From assembly GCF_051245535.1 (NCBI RefSeq), contig NZ_CP195303.1, positions 2,356,001 to 2,420,000 of the forward strand: a stretch of DNA of 64,000 nt, read 5' to 3'. This document shows, piece after piece, positions 50,517-59,757 of the stretch (the first letter of the stretch is position 1; every line of letters begins with the position of its first letter). The notes beneath the pieces are model-generated. The model ran no database searches and had not been told where the DNA came from. It worked only from the letters and a program-made list of their open reading frames with translations. The position numbers and the translations under genes are program-made. The stretch is from Micavibrio aeruginosavorus_D (GTDB lineage: Bacteria; Pseudomonadota; Alphaproteobacteria; Micavibrionales; Micavibrionaceae).

Positions 50517-52106
50517 ATGGCCAGTGTGAAAAAGAATATCGCGGTTGCGGGTTGTGGGTACTGGGGCAAAAACCTGGTTCGTAACTTTGCCGAGATCGGC
50601 GCATTGGCCGCTGTGTGCGACAACAACCCTGATCTGGCCAATGCCATGTCGGTCCAACACAATGTTCCGGTCCTGACATGGGATGCGGTTCTGGCGGACC
50701 CGGCGATTGCGGGTGTAGCGATTGCGGCCCCGGCGGCTTTGCACTACACGCTGGCGAAGCAGGCGATGCTGGCGGGCAAGGACGTGTTCGTTGAAAAACC
50801 GTTGTCACTGGACGTAAACGAAGCACAGGAATTGTGCCAACTGGCCGATAAGCATGGCCGCATCCTGATGGTCGGGCACTTGCTGCAATACCATGCCGCG
50901 TTCCTGAAGCTGAAGGACATGGTCGCATCCGGTGATCTGGGCCGTTTGAATTACATTTATTCCAACCGTCTGAACCTCGGTAAAATTCGCCGGGAAGAAG
51001 ACATTCTCTGGTCTTTTGCGCCGCATGATCTGTCCATGATCCTGGCTTTGGCGGGGCAGGAGCCGGAGCAGGTTCACGCCCACGGCACCTATACCCTGCA
51101 CAACTCTATCGCCGATGCGACGATCACCCACATGGAATTTGCCAGCGGGTTGAACGCGCACGTGTTCGTATCCTGGCTGCATCCGTTCAAGGAACAGAAG
51201 CTGGTTGTCGTCGGTGAAAAGGGCATGGCCGTATTTGATGATGGGCAAGCCTGGCCGAACAAGCTGACCCTGTATCGCCACGCGATTCAATGGAACGGCG
51301 ATGTGCCGGTGCCGGAGAAAGCCGATGGCGAAGCCGTTGAACTGGTTGTATCCGAACCGTTGCGCGGTGAATGCCAGCATTTTGCCGATTGCATCGACAG
51401 CCGCAAGCAGGCCCGCACCGATGGCCGCGAAGGTTTGCGCGTGTTGAAGGTTCTGGATCGCGCGTCCAAGGCGTTGAAAGCCGAGCGTCCAGTGGTCAAG
51501 GCCGTTGAAAATGCCCATCCCGGCGTGATGGTGCATGAAAGCGCCTATGTCGATCAGCCGAGCACGATTGGTGCGGGAACGAAAATCTGGCACTTCTCCC
51601 ATGTTCTGCCGAACACGGTAATCGGGAAAAATTGTGTGATTGGCCAGAACTGTGTTCTCGGCCCGGATGTCAGCGTCGGCAACACCTGCAAAATCCAGAA
51701 TAACGTCAGCCTGTATAAAGGTGTGGTGCTGGAAGATGGCGTGTTCTGCGGCCCGTCCTGCGTGTTTACCAACGTGAACAACCCGCGTGCGGAAATTGAA
51801 CGCAAAAGTGAATATCGCCAGACATTGGTGAAGCGCGGCGCGACGATTGGTGCGAACGCGACCATCGTGTGCGGCCATACGTTGGGTGAGTACTGCTTTA
51901 TCGCCGCTGGTGCGGTGGTGGCGGGCGATGTTCCGGCTTTCGCGCTGATGGCTGGCGTTCCGGCCAAGCGCATCGGCTGGATGAGCCATGCGGGCGCGAA
52001 GCTGGGCGCCGATCTGGTCTGCCCGTTGAGCGGTGATAAATATCAGGAAAAAGACGGCGTATTGACGCTGGTTGAACAAGGAAAGAAGGACGTAATCCAT
52101 GGCTAA
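50517..52106 (+). CDS. Fused WbpB-type 3-dehydrogenase and WbpD-type N-acetyltransferase
   Basis: The product has 529 residues. Residues 1 to about 325 form a Gfo/Idh/MocA oxidoreductase (IAVAGCGYWGKNLVRNFAEI, KDVFVEKPLSLDVNEAQEL, GHLLQYHAAFLKLKDMV), matching WbpB, which oxidises UDP-GlcNAcA at C3. Residues from about 333 are a left-handed beta-helix acetyltransferase (STIGAGTKIWHFSHVLPNTV, IGKNCVIGQNCVLGPDVSVG), matching WbpD, which acetylates the new 3-amino group. These are steps two and four of UDP-GlcNAc(3NAc)A synthesis, normally separate proteins. The ATG at 50517 is preferred; the end overlaps wbpE by 8 bases. Confidence 0.88.
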   Translation: MASVKKNIAVAGCGYWGKNLVRNFAEIGALAAVCDNNPDLANAMSVQHNVPVLTWDAVLADPAIAGVAIAAPAALHYTLAKQAMLAGKDVFVEKPLSLDVNEAQELCQLADKHGRILMVGHLLQYHAAFLKLKDMVASGDLGRLNYIYSNRLNLGKIRREEDILWSFAPHDLSMILALAGQEPEQVHAHGTYTLHNSIADATITHMEFASGLNAHVFVSWLHPFKEQKLVVVGEKGMAVFDDGQAWPNKLTLYRHAIQWNGDVPVPEKADGEAVELVVSEPLRGECQHFADCIDSRKQARTDGREGLRVLKVLDRASKALKAERPVVKAVENAHPGVMVHESAYVDQPSTIGAGTKIWHFSHVLPNTVIGKNCVIGQNCVLGPDVSVGNTCKIQNNVSLYKGVVLEDGVFCGPSCVFTNVNNPRAEIERKSEYRQTLVKRGATIGANATIVCGHTLGEYCFIAAGAVVAGDVPAFALMAGVPAKRIGWMSHAGAKLGADLVCPLSGDKYQEKDGVLTLVEQGKKDVIHG

Positions 52107-53265
52107 TGCAAATCTGAAACTGGTCAAACCGGAAGCGGACATTCAATTCATCGACTTGAACGCCCAGCGTTTGCGTATCACCCCGGCGGTGGATGAGGCG
52201 GTTGTGCGCGTGATTCACCACGGCAAATACATCATGGGCCCGGAAGTGGCCCAGTTGGAAACCGAACTGGCCAAATGGGCGGGATGCAAACATGCTCTGT
52301 CCTGTGCCAACGGCACGGATGCTCTGGGTCTGGTCCTGATGGCCAAGGGTGTCGGCGCGGGCGATGCTGTTTTCGTTCCGGCCTTTACTTTCGTTGCAAC
52401 GGCAGAGGTCGTGGCGTGGGTTGGGGCAACGGCGTATTTCGTCGACGTGCTGGAAGACAGCTTCAACATGGACCCGGACAGCCTGAAAAAGGCGATTGCC
52501 GCGGCCAAGGAAGATGGTTTGAACCCGGCGGCTGTGATTCCGGTCGATCTGTTTGGTCAACCGGCGAACTATCCTGTGATCGACGGCATTGCCGCTGAAA
52601 ACAATATGTGGGTGATGGCGGATTCCGCGCAGAGCTTTGGTGCGTCGCTGAATGGCAAAAAAGTTGGCTCCATGGGGCTGGCCACCGCGACCAGCTTCTT
52701 CCCGGCGAAACCGCTGGGGTGCTACGGCGATGGCGGCGCGGTGTTTACCGACAGCGACGAGATGATCGCCCTGCTGAAATCCTTGCGCGTGCATGGTCAG
52801 GGTTCGGATAAATACGACAACGTCCGCATCGGCATGAATGGCCGTCTGGATACGATGCAGGCCGCTGTCCTGCTCGAAAAGCTGAAAATCTTCGGTGATG
52901 AACTGGTGGCCCGTCAGAAAGTTGCCGATCGTTACAATGAGTCCTTACGCGATGTCATCAAGGTGCCGGAACTGGATGCGGGCGCAACCAGTGCCTGGGC
53001 GCAATACACCCTGACCCTGAAGCCGGGCCAGAACCGCGCCGCCGTGATGGATGCATGCAAGGCCGCGGGTGTTCCGACGATGGTTTATTACCCGATCCCG
53101 CTGTCGCAACAGCAGGGATACAAGCATTACCCGTCCGTTCCGGGCGGCGTGCCGGTATCGGAGCGTCTGGCGCAATCGGTGTTCAGCCTGCCGATGCACC
53201 CGTATCTTGATACGGAAACGCAGGATTACATCATCGGCGTTGTTCGTGATGCGGTCGCCGGATAA
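52099..53265 (+). CDS. wbpE: DegT/DnrJ/EryC1 aminotransferase (WbpE-like)
   Basis: The 388-residue PLP enzyme transfers an amino group to the 3-keto sugar made by the WbpB domain. Signs: ALSCANGTDALGLVLMAKGV, VIPVDLFGQPANYPVIDGIA, DSAQSFGASLNGKKVG, the PLP Lys in SFFPAKPLGCYGDGGAVFT, and RIGMNGRLDTMQAAVLLEKL. AAGGA lies before the ATG. It overlaps both neighbours (8 bases and 17 bases), indicating tight co-translation. Confidence 0.9.
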   Translation: MANANLKLVKPEADIQFIDLNAQRLRITPAVDEAVVRVIHHGKYIMGPEVAQLETELAKWAGCKHALSCANGTDALGLVLMAKGVGAGDAVFVPAFTFVATAEVVAWVGATAYFVDVLEDSFNMDPDSLKKAIAAAKEDGLNPAAVIPVDLFGQPANYPVIDGIAAENNMWVMADSAQSFGASLNGKKVGSMGLATATSFFPAKPLGCYGDGGAVFTDSDEMIALLKSLRVHGQGSDKYDNVRIGMNGRLDTMQAAVLLEKLKIFGDELVARQKVADRYNESLRDVIKVPELDAGATSAWAQYTLTLKPGQNRAAVMDACKAAGVPTMVYYPIPLSQQQGYKHYPSVPGGVPVSERLAQSVFSLPMHPYLDTETQDYIIGVVRDAVAG

Positions 53266-54376
53266 AAAACTGGTCTACCTCGCGCTGGAAGCCACGCGCG
53301 AGGGTTCGGCCAGTTTCGTCCACGTCAATGAAATCGCAAACGGCCTGCGTGCGCAGGGCTGGCACGTCACGCTGGTGCAACCGGCCTATGCGCGATTCAA
53401 AAAATCCCCGCCTTTGCCCGTGCGATTGCTGTGGCTGATGGCGTTACAGGTTAAAATGTGGGCGGGCTGGCCGTTCCGACATCGCGGCGCTGTCTTGTAT
53501 GTGCGCAATCACAATCTGGCTTTTCCTTCAGGGGTGATGGCGCGTCTGTCCGGGGTTCCGATTTTTCATGAAATCAACGGGCCGTATGACGATGTGTTTA
53601 TCACGCATACGGCGATCCGCCCCTTTCAATCCATTTTGATCTGGATGCAGAAACAGCAATTCCGCTGGGCTACGGGTCTGTGCGCGGTCACGCCGCAACT
53701 GGTGGAATGGGTGCGTGCGCAATCGGGTGGACGCCCGGTTGAATTTGTACCCAATGGGGCGAATACGGATCTGTTCCATCCCGATGCAAAGCGGCCCGGT
53801 GGGTTGCCGGAACGCTATGTCCTGTTCTTCGGTTCGTTGGCCCGTTGGCATGGCGTGCCGGCGATGATTGCGGCGGCGGCGTCCGCGCAATGGCCCGCCG
53901 GGGTCGATCTGGTCGTGATCGGCGCGGGGCAGGAAAGCGCGGCGGTGCAGGAGGCTGCGCGGGTGCACGCCCATGTTCACGCATTGGGCCATGTTCCGCA
54001 TCACCAGTTGGCGGGGTATATCGCGCACGCGATCGCGGGGTTGGTCCCGATCGGTAATCCGGGGCAACGGTCCGGGACCGGATTATTCCCGCTGAAAATG
54101 TTTGAAACGCTGGCCTGCGGCGTTCCGGTAATCGTGACCGATTTTCCGGGGCAGGCCGACCTGGTTCGTGAACACGGGTGTGGTGTCGTGATTCCGCCGG
54201 AGGATGCGGAGGCTTTGGCCCGGGCCGTGGCGGATCTGGCGGCGCACCCGGACCGGGCATCGGCCATGGGCCGGGCCGGGCTGGATCTCGTCCGCCGGGA
54301 TTATCGCTGGCCGGCTCTGGCCCAGCGGACCGCGGCCTTTATCGAACGGCAGATTTTGGCCAAAACCCCCGGATAA
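53249..54376 (+). CDS. Glycosyltransferase, GT4 type
   Basis: The 375-residue product begins MRSPDKKLVYLALEATREGS and has the GT-B pattern: HVNEIANGLRAQGWHVTLVQ, PNGANTDLFHPDA, YVLFFGSLARWHGVPAMI, and a C-terminal donor-binding RSGTGLFPLKMFETLACGVP with E-x7-E-like VIPPEDAEALARAVADL. It probably adds the diacetamido-uronic acid made by the preceding enzymes. The start at 53249 overlaps wbpE by 17 bases; earlier in-frame starts lie deep in wbpE. Confidence 0.88.
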   Translation: MRSPDKKLVYLALEATREGSASFVHVNEIANGLRAQGWHVTLVQPAYARFKKSPPLPVRLLWLMALQVKMWAGWPFRHRGAVLYVRNHNLAFPSGVMARLSGVPIFHEINGPYDDVFITHTAIRPFQSILIWMQKQQFRWATGLCAVTPQLVEWVRAQSGGRPVEFVPNGANTDLFHPDAKRPGGLPERYVLFFGSLARWHGVPAMIAAAASAQWPAGVDLVVIGAGQESAAVQEAARVHAHVHALGHVPHHQLAGYIAHAIAGLVPIGNPGQRSGTGLFPLKMFETLACGVPVIVTDFPGQADLVREHGCGVVIPPEDAEALARAVADLAAHPDRASAMGRAGLDLVRRDYRWPALAQRTAAFIERQILAKTPG

Positions 54377-54436
54377 GCGCCGTTTTTAACCTTTGCCCGG
54401 TTGCCCGGCTCGGTTAAACACATTAAAACGGAACCT

Positions 54437-56134
54437 ATGGCAACAGAATCGCAAAATACCGTCCCGTACCGCGTTTTGGCCCGGAAATACCGGCCGCAGA
54501 ATTTTGACCAGTTGATTGGTCAGGATGCGTTGGTCCGCACGCTGACCAACGCCATCAATTCCGGGCGGATTGCCCATGCCTTTATGCTGACCGGTGTGCG
54601 CGGGGTGGGGAAAACCACCACGGCGCGGATTATCGCAAAGGCGCTGAACTATACCGGGGCCGATGGCACCGCGGGTCCGACCACGGGTCCGACCGATGAT
54701 TGCGCCGTGTGTCAGGCGATTTCCGAAGACCGCCATCCCGATGTGATCGAGATGGACGCCGCCACCCGCACCGGCGTCGATGACATTCGTGAAATTCTCG
54801 ATGGCGTGCGCTACGCGCCCGTATCCGCGCGGTACAAAGTCTACATCATCGACGAAGTGCACATGCTGTCGAAGCAGGCGTTTAACGCCCTGCTGAAAAC
54901 GCTCGAAGAGCCGCCGCCGCATGTGAAATTCATTTTCGCCACCACCGAAATTCGCAAAGTGCCCGTGACCGTGTTGTCGCGGTGCCAGCGTTTCGACCTA
55001 CGCCGCGTTGAAATTCCGGTGCTGGAAAAACATTTCACGAATATCTGCGGTTGGGAAAAGGTTGGCGCGGAAGACGCCGCCATTTCCATGATCGCGCGCG
55101 CCGCCGATGGGTCGGTGCGGGATGGGTTGAGCTTGCTGGACCAGGCGATTGCGCTGGGGGGCGGCGTTGATATCACCGCCGCGCAGGTACAGGCGATGCT
55201 GGGGTTGGCCGATCGTGGCCGTGTGCTGGATTTGCTGGAACACGCGCTGAAGGGCGAAGCACCGGAAGCGTTGGACATTATGGGTGACCTGCACCGTTTG
55301 GGTGCGGACCCGGCGGTAATCGTGCAGGATATGCTCGATCTGACGCACTTGATGACACGCCTGCGCGTCGCGCCGAAAACCAAAGATATGCCCGTGGGTC
55401 TGTCGCCGGAGGCGCTGGAGCGCGCGATTGATCTGGCCGCGAAACTGTCCATGCCATCTTTGGGGCGTGCGTGGCAGATTTTGTTGAAAGGTCTGGGTGA
55501 GGTCACCGCCGCGCCGAACCCGGTGGCCGCATCGGAAATGGTGATCATTCGGTTGATCTATGCCGCCGATCTGCCGGACCCGTCCGATCTGTTGAAAAAG
55601 ATCAAGGACATGAAAGACACGGGCGCCATCGGTGCGCCGGGTATGAATGCGGATGCAGGGCGCAGCCCGGAACCTGTGGGCTTGCGTGCGGTGTCTGGTG
55701 GAGCCGCTGTGGCCATGGCCGCGCCGATGCCTGTGGTTGAGGCCACACCCGTTGCCGCACCGATGCAGATCGCGGCCCTGAACAGCCTAGCGGATGTCGT
55801 CGCCGTGTTGCAGGCCAATCGCGAAATTCGTTGGGCCACCGAGCTGTATAACTACGCGCATTTCGTGGCCATCCGCCCCGGCGTGCTGGAGGTGCGTATG
55901 GCCCCCGAAGCACACCCGAAAACGTCGCAGGAAGTGGGGGCCATTCTGACCCGTGCGATGGGTTCGCGCTGGCTGGTGTCGCTGTCGTCGGCACCGGGCG
56001 CGGCCACCTTGTCCACCGTCGAACGTGCGGAGATGAGCGCCAAGATCGAAGCCGCGCGCGCCCATCCGATCGTGTCCGAAATTCTGGTCCGGTTCCCCGG
56101 TTCCGACATCGCCATCAAAACCAAAGACAATTAA
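54437..56134 (+). CDS. dnaX: DNA polymerase III subunits gamma/tau
   Basis: The 565-residue clamp-loader ATPase has the N-terminus YRVLARKYRPQNFDQLIGQD, Walker A GVRGVGKTTTAR, Walker B YIIDEVHMLS, sensor 1 FIFATTEIRKVPVTVLSRCQ, SRC Arg finger in that motif, and domain III DGSVRDGLSLLDQAIALGGG. The zinc loop (GPTDDCAVCQAI) has only two of the four Cys of E. coli DnaX. The tail binds the polymerase alpha subunit in tau. I saw no clear frameshift signal for a separate gamma. ybaB follows 13 bases later. Confidence 0.96.
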   Translation: MATESQNTVPYRVLARKYRPQNFDQLIGQDALVRTLTNAINSGRIAHAFMLTGVRGVGKTTTARIIAKALNYTGADGTAGPTTGPTDDCAVCQAISEDRHPDVIEMDAATRTGVDDIREILDGVRYAPVSARYKVYIIDEVHMLSKQAFNALLKTLEEPPPHVKFIFATTEIRKVPVTVLSRCQRFDLRRVEIPVLEKHFTNICGWEKVGAEDAAISMIARAADGSVRDGLSLLDQAIALGGGVDITAAQVQAMLGLADRGRVLDLLEHALKGEAPEALDIMGDLHRLGADPAVIVQDMLDLTHLMTRLRVAPKTKDMPVGLSPEALERAIDLAAKLSMPSLGRAWQILLKGLGEVTAAPNPVAASEMVIIRLIYAADLPDPSDLLKKIKDMKDTGAIGAPGMNADAGRSPEPVGLRAVSGGAAVAMAAPMPVVEATPVAAPMQIAALNSLADVVAVLQANREIRWATELYNYAHFVAIRPGVLEVRMAPEAHPKTSQEVGAILTRAMGSRWLVSLSSAPGAATLSTVERAEMSAKIEAARAHPIVSEILVRFPGSDIAIKTKDN

Positions 56135-56147
56135 ACGGAGATTTTCC

Positions 56148-56468
56148 ATGAACATTCAGAAGATGATGCAACAAGCCCAAGCCATGCAGACGAAAATGCA
56201 GGAATTGCAGGAGCGTCTGGGTGAAATGGAAGTTCAGGGCATGTCCGGTGGCGGCATGGTGCAGGTTGTGATGACCTGCAAGGGCGAAGTGCGTAAGCTG
56301 ACCATCAACCCGGAAGTCATCAATCCGGACGACCGCGAAACGCTGGAAGATCTGGTGATGGCGGCGATCAACGCGGCCCGTGCCGTGGCCGACAACACCA
56401 TGACCGAAGAAACCCAGAAGTTGATGGGCCAGTTTGGTATTCCGGGCGGGGCGAAGCTGCCGTTCTAA
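56148..56468 (+). CDS. ybaB: YbaB/EbfC nucleoid-associated protein
   Basis: The 106-residue dimeric DNA-binding protein has N-terminal helix MNIQKMMQQAQAMQTKMQEL, then GMSGGGMVQVVMTCKGEVRK and LEDLVMAAINAARAVADNTM. ACGGAG lies upstream. It is co-transcribed with dnaX as in most bacteria; the usual third member, recR, is replaced here by xthA. Confidence 0.95.
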   Translation: MNIQKMMQQAQAMQTKMQELQERLGEMEVQGMSGGGMVQVVMTCKGEVRKLTINPEVINPDDRETLEDLVMAAINAARAVADNTMTEETQKLMGQFGIPGGAKLPF

Positions 56469-56493
56469 TCGAGCGGGCTTTGGTTCTGGCTCT

Positions 56494-57309
56494 ATGCGCA
56501 TCCTGACATGGAATATCAATTCGGTTCGCCTGCGGATGCCGCTTTTGAAAAAGCTGGTCCGCGAATGCGCGCCCGATATGATCTGCCTGCAGGAAACGAA
56601 AACGCCGGACGATCTGTTCCCCCTGCGTGATGTTGAAAAAGCGGGATATGCCTACACCCATATCCACGGCATGAAATCCTATAACGGTGTTGCGATTTTA
56701 TCCAAAATGCCGTTCACCACGACCGAAATCCACCACCGCGTCGGGCGTGAAGATTGCCGCCATATCGCGGCCCATGTGCAGGTCGCGGAATTTAAAAAGC
56801 CCCTGCAAATTCATTGCCTGTACATTCCCGCTGGGGGTGATGTGCCCGACCGCACTGTGAATGATAAATTCGGGCACAAGCTGGATTTCGTTGATGAAAT
56901 GGCGGCATGGTTTTCTGCGCAAGGCAAATCGGGCGACCCGATGATTGCGCTGGGTGATTTCAACATCGCCCCGCTGGAACAGGATGTGTGGTCGCACAAA
57001 CAATTGCTGGATGTCGTGTCGCACACGCCGGTTGAAGTTGAAAAACTGACCGCGATGCAGGATTCGTTGAAATGGCATGATGCCATTCGCCACTTCGTGC
57101 CGCATGATCAAAAATGTTACACATGGTGGTCATACCGCAACCGTGATTGGAAAAAATCGAACCGGGGTCGTCGTCTGGATCATATCTGGGTGACCAAGCC
57201 GCTGGTGCCGCATTTGACCGGGCACGATATTCTGGCCACCGCCCGCGATTGGGAAAAGCCCAGCGACCACGTGCCGGTGATGATTGACCTCGACCTGAAG
57301 GTCGCGTGA
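56494..57309 (+). CDS. xthA: Exodeoxyribonuclease III
   Basis: The 271-residue AP endonuclease/3'-exonuclease has metal and catalytic motifs MRILTWNINSVRLRM, MICLQETKTPDDLFP, YNGVAILSK, GDFNIAPLEQDVWSHKQ, CYTWWSYRN and SDHVPVMIDL. The ATG at 56494 gives the standard start; its ribosome site is weak, so translation may be coupled to ybaB, 25 bases upstream. The gap that follows (57310-57468) is AT-rich and shows nothing definite. Confidence 0.95.
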   Translation: MRILTWNINSVRLRMPLLKKLVRECAPDMICLQETKTPDDLFPLRDVEKAGYAYTHIHGMKSYNGVAILSKMPFTTTEIHHRVGREDCRHIAAHVQVAEFKKPLQIHCLYIPAGGDVPDRTVNDKFGHKLDFVDEMAAWFSAQGKSGDPMIALGDFNIAPLEQDVWSHKQLLDVVSHTPVEVEKLTAMQDSLKWHDAIRHFVPHDQKCYTWWSYRNRDWKKSNRGRRLDHIWVTKPLVPHLTGHDILATARDWEKPSDHVPVMIDLDLKVA

Positions 57310-57468
57310 AACGCGCTTTTTTACGTGCGAAAATCGTCCCGGATAATGCGTCCGTTAATTCTGCAATCAATTTGATTTAATTTGATTTATTTGACTTTTT
57401 TGCACCATCCGGGCGATCATTGTCTATGCAGTGCCCTGCATCGGTTTACGCGACAATGATGATGGATC

Positions 57469-58143
57469 ATGAATTTCGATTTTAATCTGCCTTATCACGT
57501 TTACTGTGAATCCGCCTCGTTCTTCGGGGTGTCCCAGCCATTGAATATTCTCTCCAACCTGGCCTTCGTCGCCGGGGCGTTCTTGCTGTGGTCGCAAGAT
57601 CGCGGGCGCGGCACGTCCTTGTCGTTGCTGGCCATGCTGATGGCGGTGGTTGGGTTTGCGGGCATGGTGTGGCATATCACCGGGCAACAATTTGCCGCCG
57701 CCATTGATATTGGGGCGCAACTGGTCATGGGGGCGATCCTGACCATGATTTTGGCGCATCAAATTTTGCGCTGGCATCCCGTCAATGCGGTGATTGTGGG
57801 TGTCATCATGCTGTTGTCCGCCATGCTGGGGCGGGATTTGGGGTTGCCGTTCATGTTGCAAAATGGCGGCGCATTTCTGCCCGCGATGCTGTTTCTGGTT
57901 ATTCTGGCGTTTGTTGAAATTCAACGCGGGCGCATGCGCGAGGCCAAATTTCTGATGGGCGCGGCCTATGTGTTGTTTGTCGGGTTGATTTTCTATTCGC
58001 TCGACTGGGCTTTGTGCTGGTCGTTCCCGTATGGCATGCATTTCATGTGGCATCTCTGCATGGCCCTGTCGATCTGGCTGGCGGTGGAGGCCATCTGGAC
58101 CGATCGACAGGACAATGCGAGAGAGCAACAACTGGCCGCTTAA
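57469..58143 (+). CDS. Ceramidase-like (CREST superfamily) membrane protein
   Basis: The 224-residue product has about seven membrane helices. Conserved features of the alkaline-ceramidase/CREST group are visible: HVYCESASFFGVSQPLNILS followed by NLAF in the first segment, VVGFAGMVWHITGQQFAAAI followed by Asp in the third, and MHFMWHLCMALSIWLA (H-x3-H-like) in the last. These Glu, Ser, Asp and His residues form a zinc hydrolase site in the family. Bacterial substrates are unknown; a lipid amide is plausible. It converges with the MFS gene, overlapping by 4 bases. Confidence 0.72.
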   Translation: MNFDFNLPYHVYCESASFFGVSQPLNILSNLAFVAGAFLLWSQDRGRGTSLSLLAMLMAVVGFAGMVWHITGQQFAAAIDIGAQLVMGAILTMILAHQILRWHPVNAVIVGVIMLLSAMLGRDLGLPFMLQNGGAFLPAMLFLVILAFVEIQRGRMREAKFLMGAAYVLFVGLIFYSLDWALCWSFPYGMHFMWHLCMALSIWLAVEAIWTDRQDNAREQQLAA

Positions 58144-59330
58144 GCCGCCAGCCTTTTTTCCGCCCGGATCAGGCCAATCATAAACGGCCCGCCCAGCAAT
58201 GCGATAAATCCGCCAAGCGCCAGCAACGCGCCATCAATGCCGATGGGCTCCTCCAATATGCCGAAGATGGTCATGGCGGGAATGGCCATGACATGCACCA
58301 TCAGGCTGGCGGTTGATAAAATGGTCGCGCGCCGCGTGCTGTCCACCCGTTTGTTCAACGCGGCCTGCATCCGGGGTTGGCCCAGACCGTAAACCAGATA
58401 GCCGCACAAGATCAGCACAACGCCAATCCAGCCGATAAAAATCCCGGCCACGGCGCAGATCAACACCTCAAACGCCAACAGGCCGCCGAGAACATAACGG
58501 TTGGGCCAATGCGCGGGCAGGATATGGCTGAATTGCCCGGCCACCGCGCTGATCAGGAAACCGCACGCGCCCAACACGCCAAACCATGCCGCAGGCACAT
58601 CATTGGCAATGTAATAAGGCTGCTGCGTCCATAACAACACTTTCGTGCCGCAGAACATGACCGCCCCGGCGAAGATCAACATGGCCACCTCGCGATGACC
58701 GTGCAGGGCATAGCGCATGGTTTCGATCATATCGGCAATGGGGTGTTTTTCCGCCGCGCGTTTATGCCGTGCCGGCTCGACCAGCAAGGCCGCGCAAACA
58801 ATGGCAAACCCATAGCCAAATCCGGTCAAGCCCATGGCCAGATGCGGGTCGATGGCGTAGAGGAATCCGCCCACCGCGCTGGCCGCCGCGATGGAATAAA
58901 ACCCGTACGAAAACCGCGTGCCCTCGCGTTTGGAAAATTCGTCTTCGCGGCTCTGATCCAGCAGCGTGTCATACAAAAACGCCTGCACCGTCCCGGAATT
59001 CAAACTGACCCCAACACCCAGTAAGCCTTGGGCGATGCAGGCATCCAGAAACGAATCCGCATTCCACAACAGGGCAAAGCCAAAAATATTGATCGCGCAA
59101 CCCAGAATAAGGGTATGTTTGCGCTTCCACACATCGGACAACCACCCGCTGGGAACCTCCATCAACAAAACGACGGCGGAGAAGACCGCCTCCGCAATCA
59201 TCAACTCGCGAAACCCAATACCGATCACGTCTTGGTAATACAGCAGGAAGACAGGCAGAATAAAAATCGCACTGATCCCGATATTGTGCAGGTTCAGAAG
59301 CAGGATGTTGCGGTTTGTAACAGAGGCCAT
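58140..59330 (-). CDS. Major facilitator superfamily transporter
   Basis: The 396-residue, 12-helix product has loop motifs LLMEVPSGWLSDVWKRKHTL (motif A region) and YGLGQPRMQAALNKRVDSTR, as in the drug/metabolite exporters with an N-terminal MEVPTG-type motif. The substrate cannot be told. The ATG at 59330 is chosen; one at 59339 adds three residues. It is divergent from the DUF6356 gene. Confidence 0.85.
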   Translation of the reverse strand: MASVTNRNILLLNLHNIGISAIFILPVFLLYYQDVIGIGFRELMIAEAVFSAVVLLMEVPSGWLSDVWKRKHTLILGCAINIFGFALLWNADSFLDACIAQGLLGVGVSLNSGTVQAFLYDTLLDQSREDEFSKREGTRFSYGFYSIAAASAVGGFLYAIDPHLAMGLTGFGYGFAIVCAALLVEPARHKRAAEKHPIADMIETMRYALHGHREVAMLIFAGAVMFCGTKVLLWTQQPYYIANDVPAAWFGVLGACGFLISAVAGQFSHILPAHWPNRYVLGGLLAFEVLICAVAGIFIGWIGVVLILCGYLVYGLGQPRMQAALNKRVDSTRRATILSTASLMVHVMAIPAMTIFGILEEPIGIDGALLALGGFIALLGGPFMIGLIRAEKRLAA

Positions 59331-59434
59331 TTTTTCCATTCTTCATGAAATCACAATGAGCTTGTGCGGCGCAATGAATATTCGGTGATAAAATCTATTC
59401 AAACGGGTTGTCGAGTGGAGTTATAATCCCGGCC

Positions 59435-59683
59435 ATGAGCGATTCATTCTTCACACGGCATCTGCACGATGCGGACGAACGGTATTTTGAACATCTGGCT
59501 TTCACGCTGAAAGTCGGCGCGATGCTGGTCGCGATCGCCTTTGTGGTCGTGGTTCATGGCCTTCTCCCCTTCCTGTTCACCCATACGGGCAGCCGCATGC
59601 TGGACCGCCTGAACGCCGATATGGCCGCCCGCCGGGCGCATTGCCAGGCCAAATGTGCGGGCAAACAGGGCGAAAACGGCTGA
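59435..59683 (+). CDS. DUF6356-like small membrane protein
   Basis: The 82-residue product is MSDSFFTRHLHDADERYFEH, a membrane segment (KVGAMLVAIAFVVVVHGLLP), then FLFTHTGSRMLDRLNADMAA. The YFEH...HxLxPFLFxxTGS pattern matches the small DUF6356 family of alphaproteobacteria. The function is unknown. It lies 74 bases before rimO; GGAG is rather far from the ATG. Confidence 0.75.
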   Translation: MSDSFFTRHLHDADERYFEHLAFTLKVGAMLVAIAFVVVVHGLLPFLFTHTGSRMLDRLNADMAARRAHCQAKCAGKQGENG

Positions 59684-59757
59684 AAACGGCCCTTGGTATA
59701 GGGTGTAAATCACAAAAATCTCGCTTTTTACCCCCGGTTTCGGGTATATCTCCGCCC

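Noticed and set aside
55590..55625. Programmed frameshift for the gamma subunit in dnaX (TTGAAAAAGATCAAGG)
   Set aside because: The A5 run is short and is not followed by a clear stop in the shifted frame with a stem-loop; support is insufficient.
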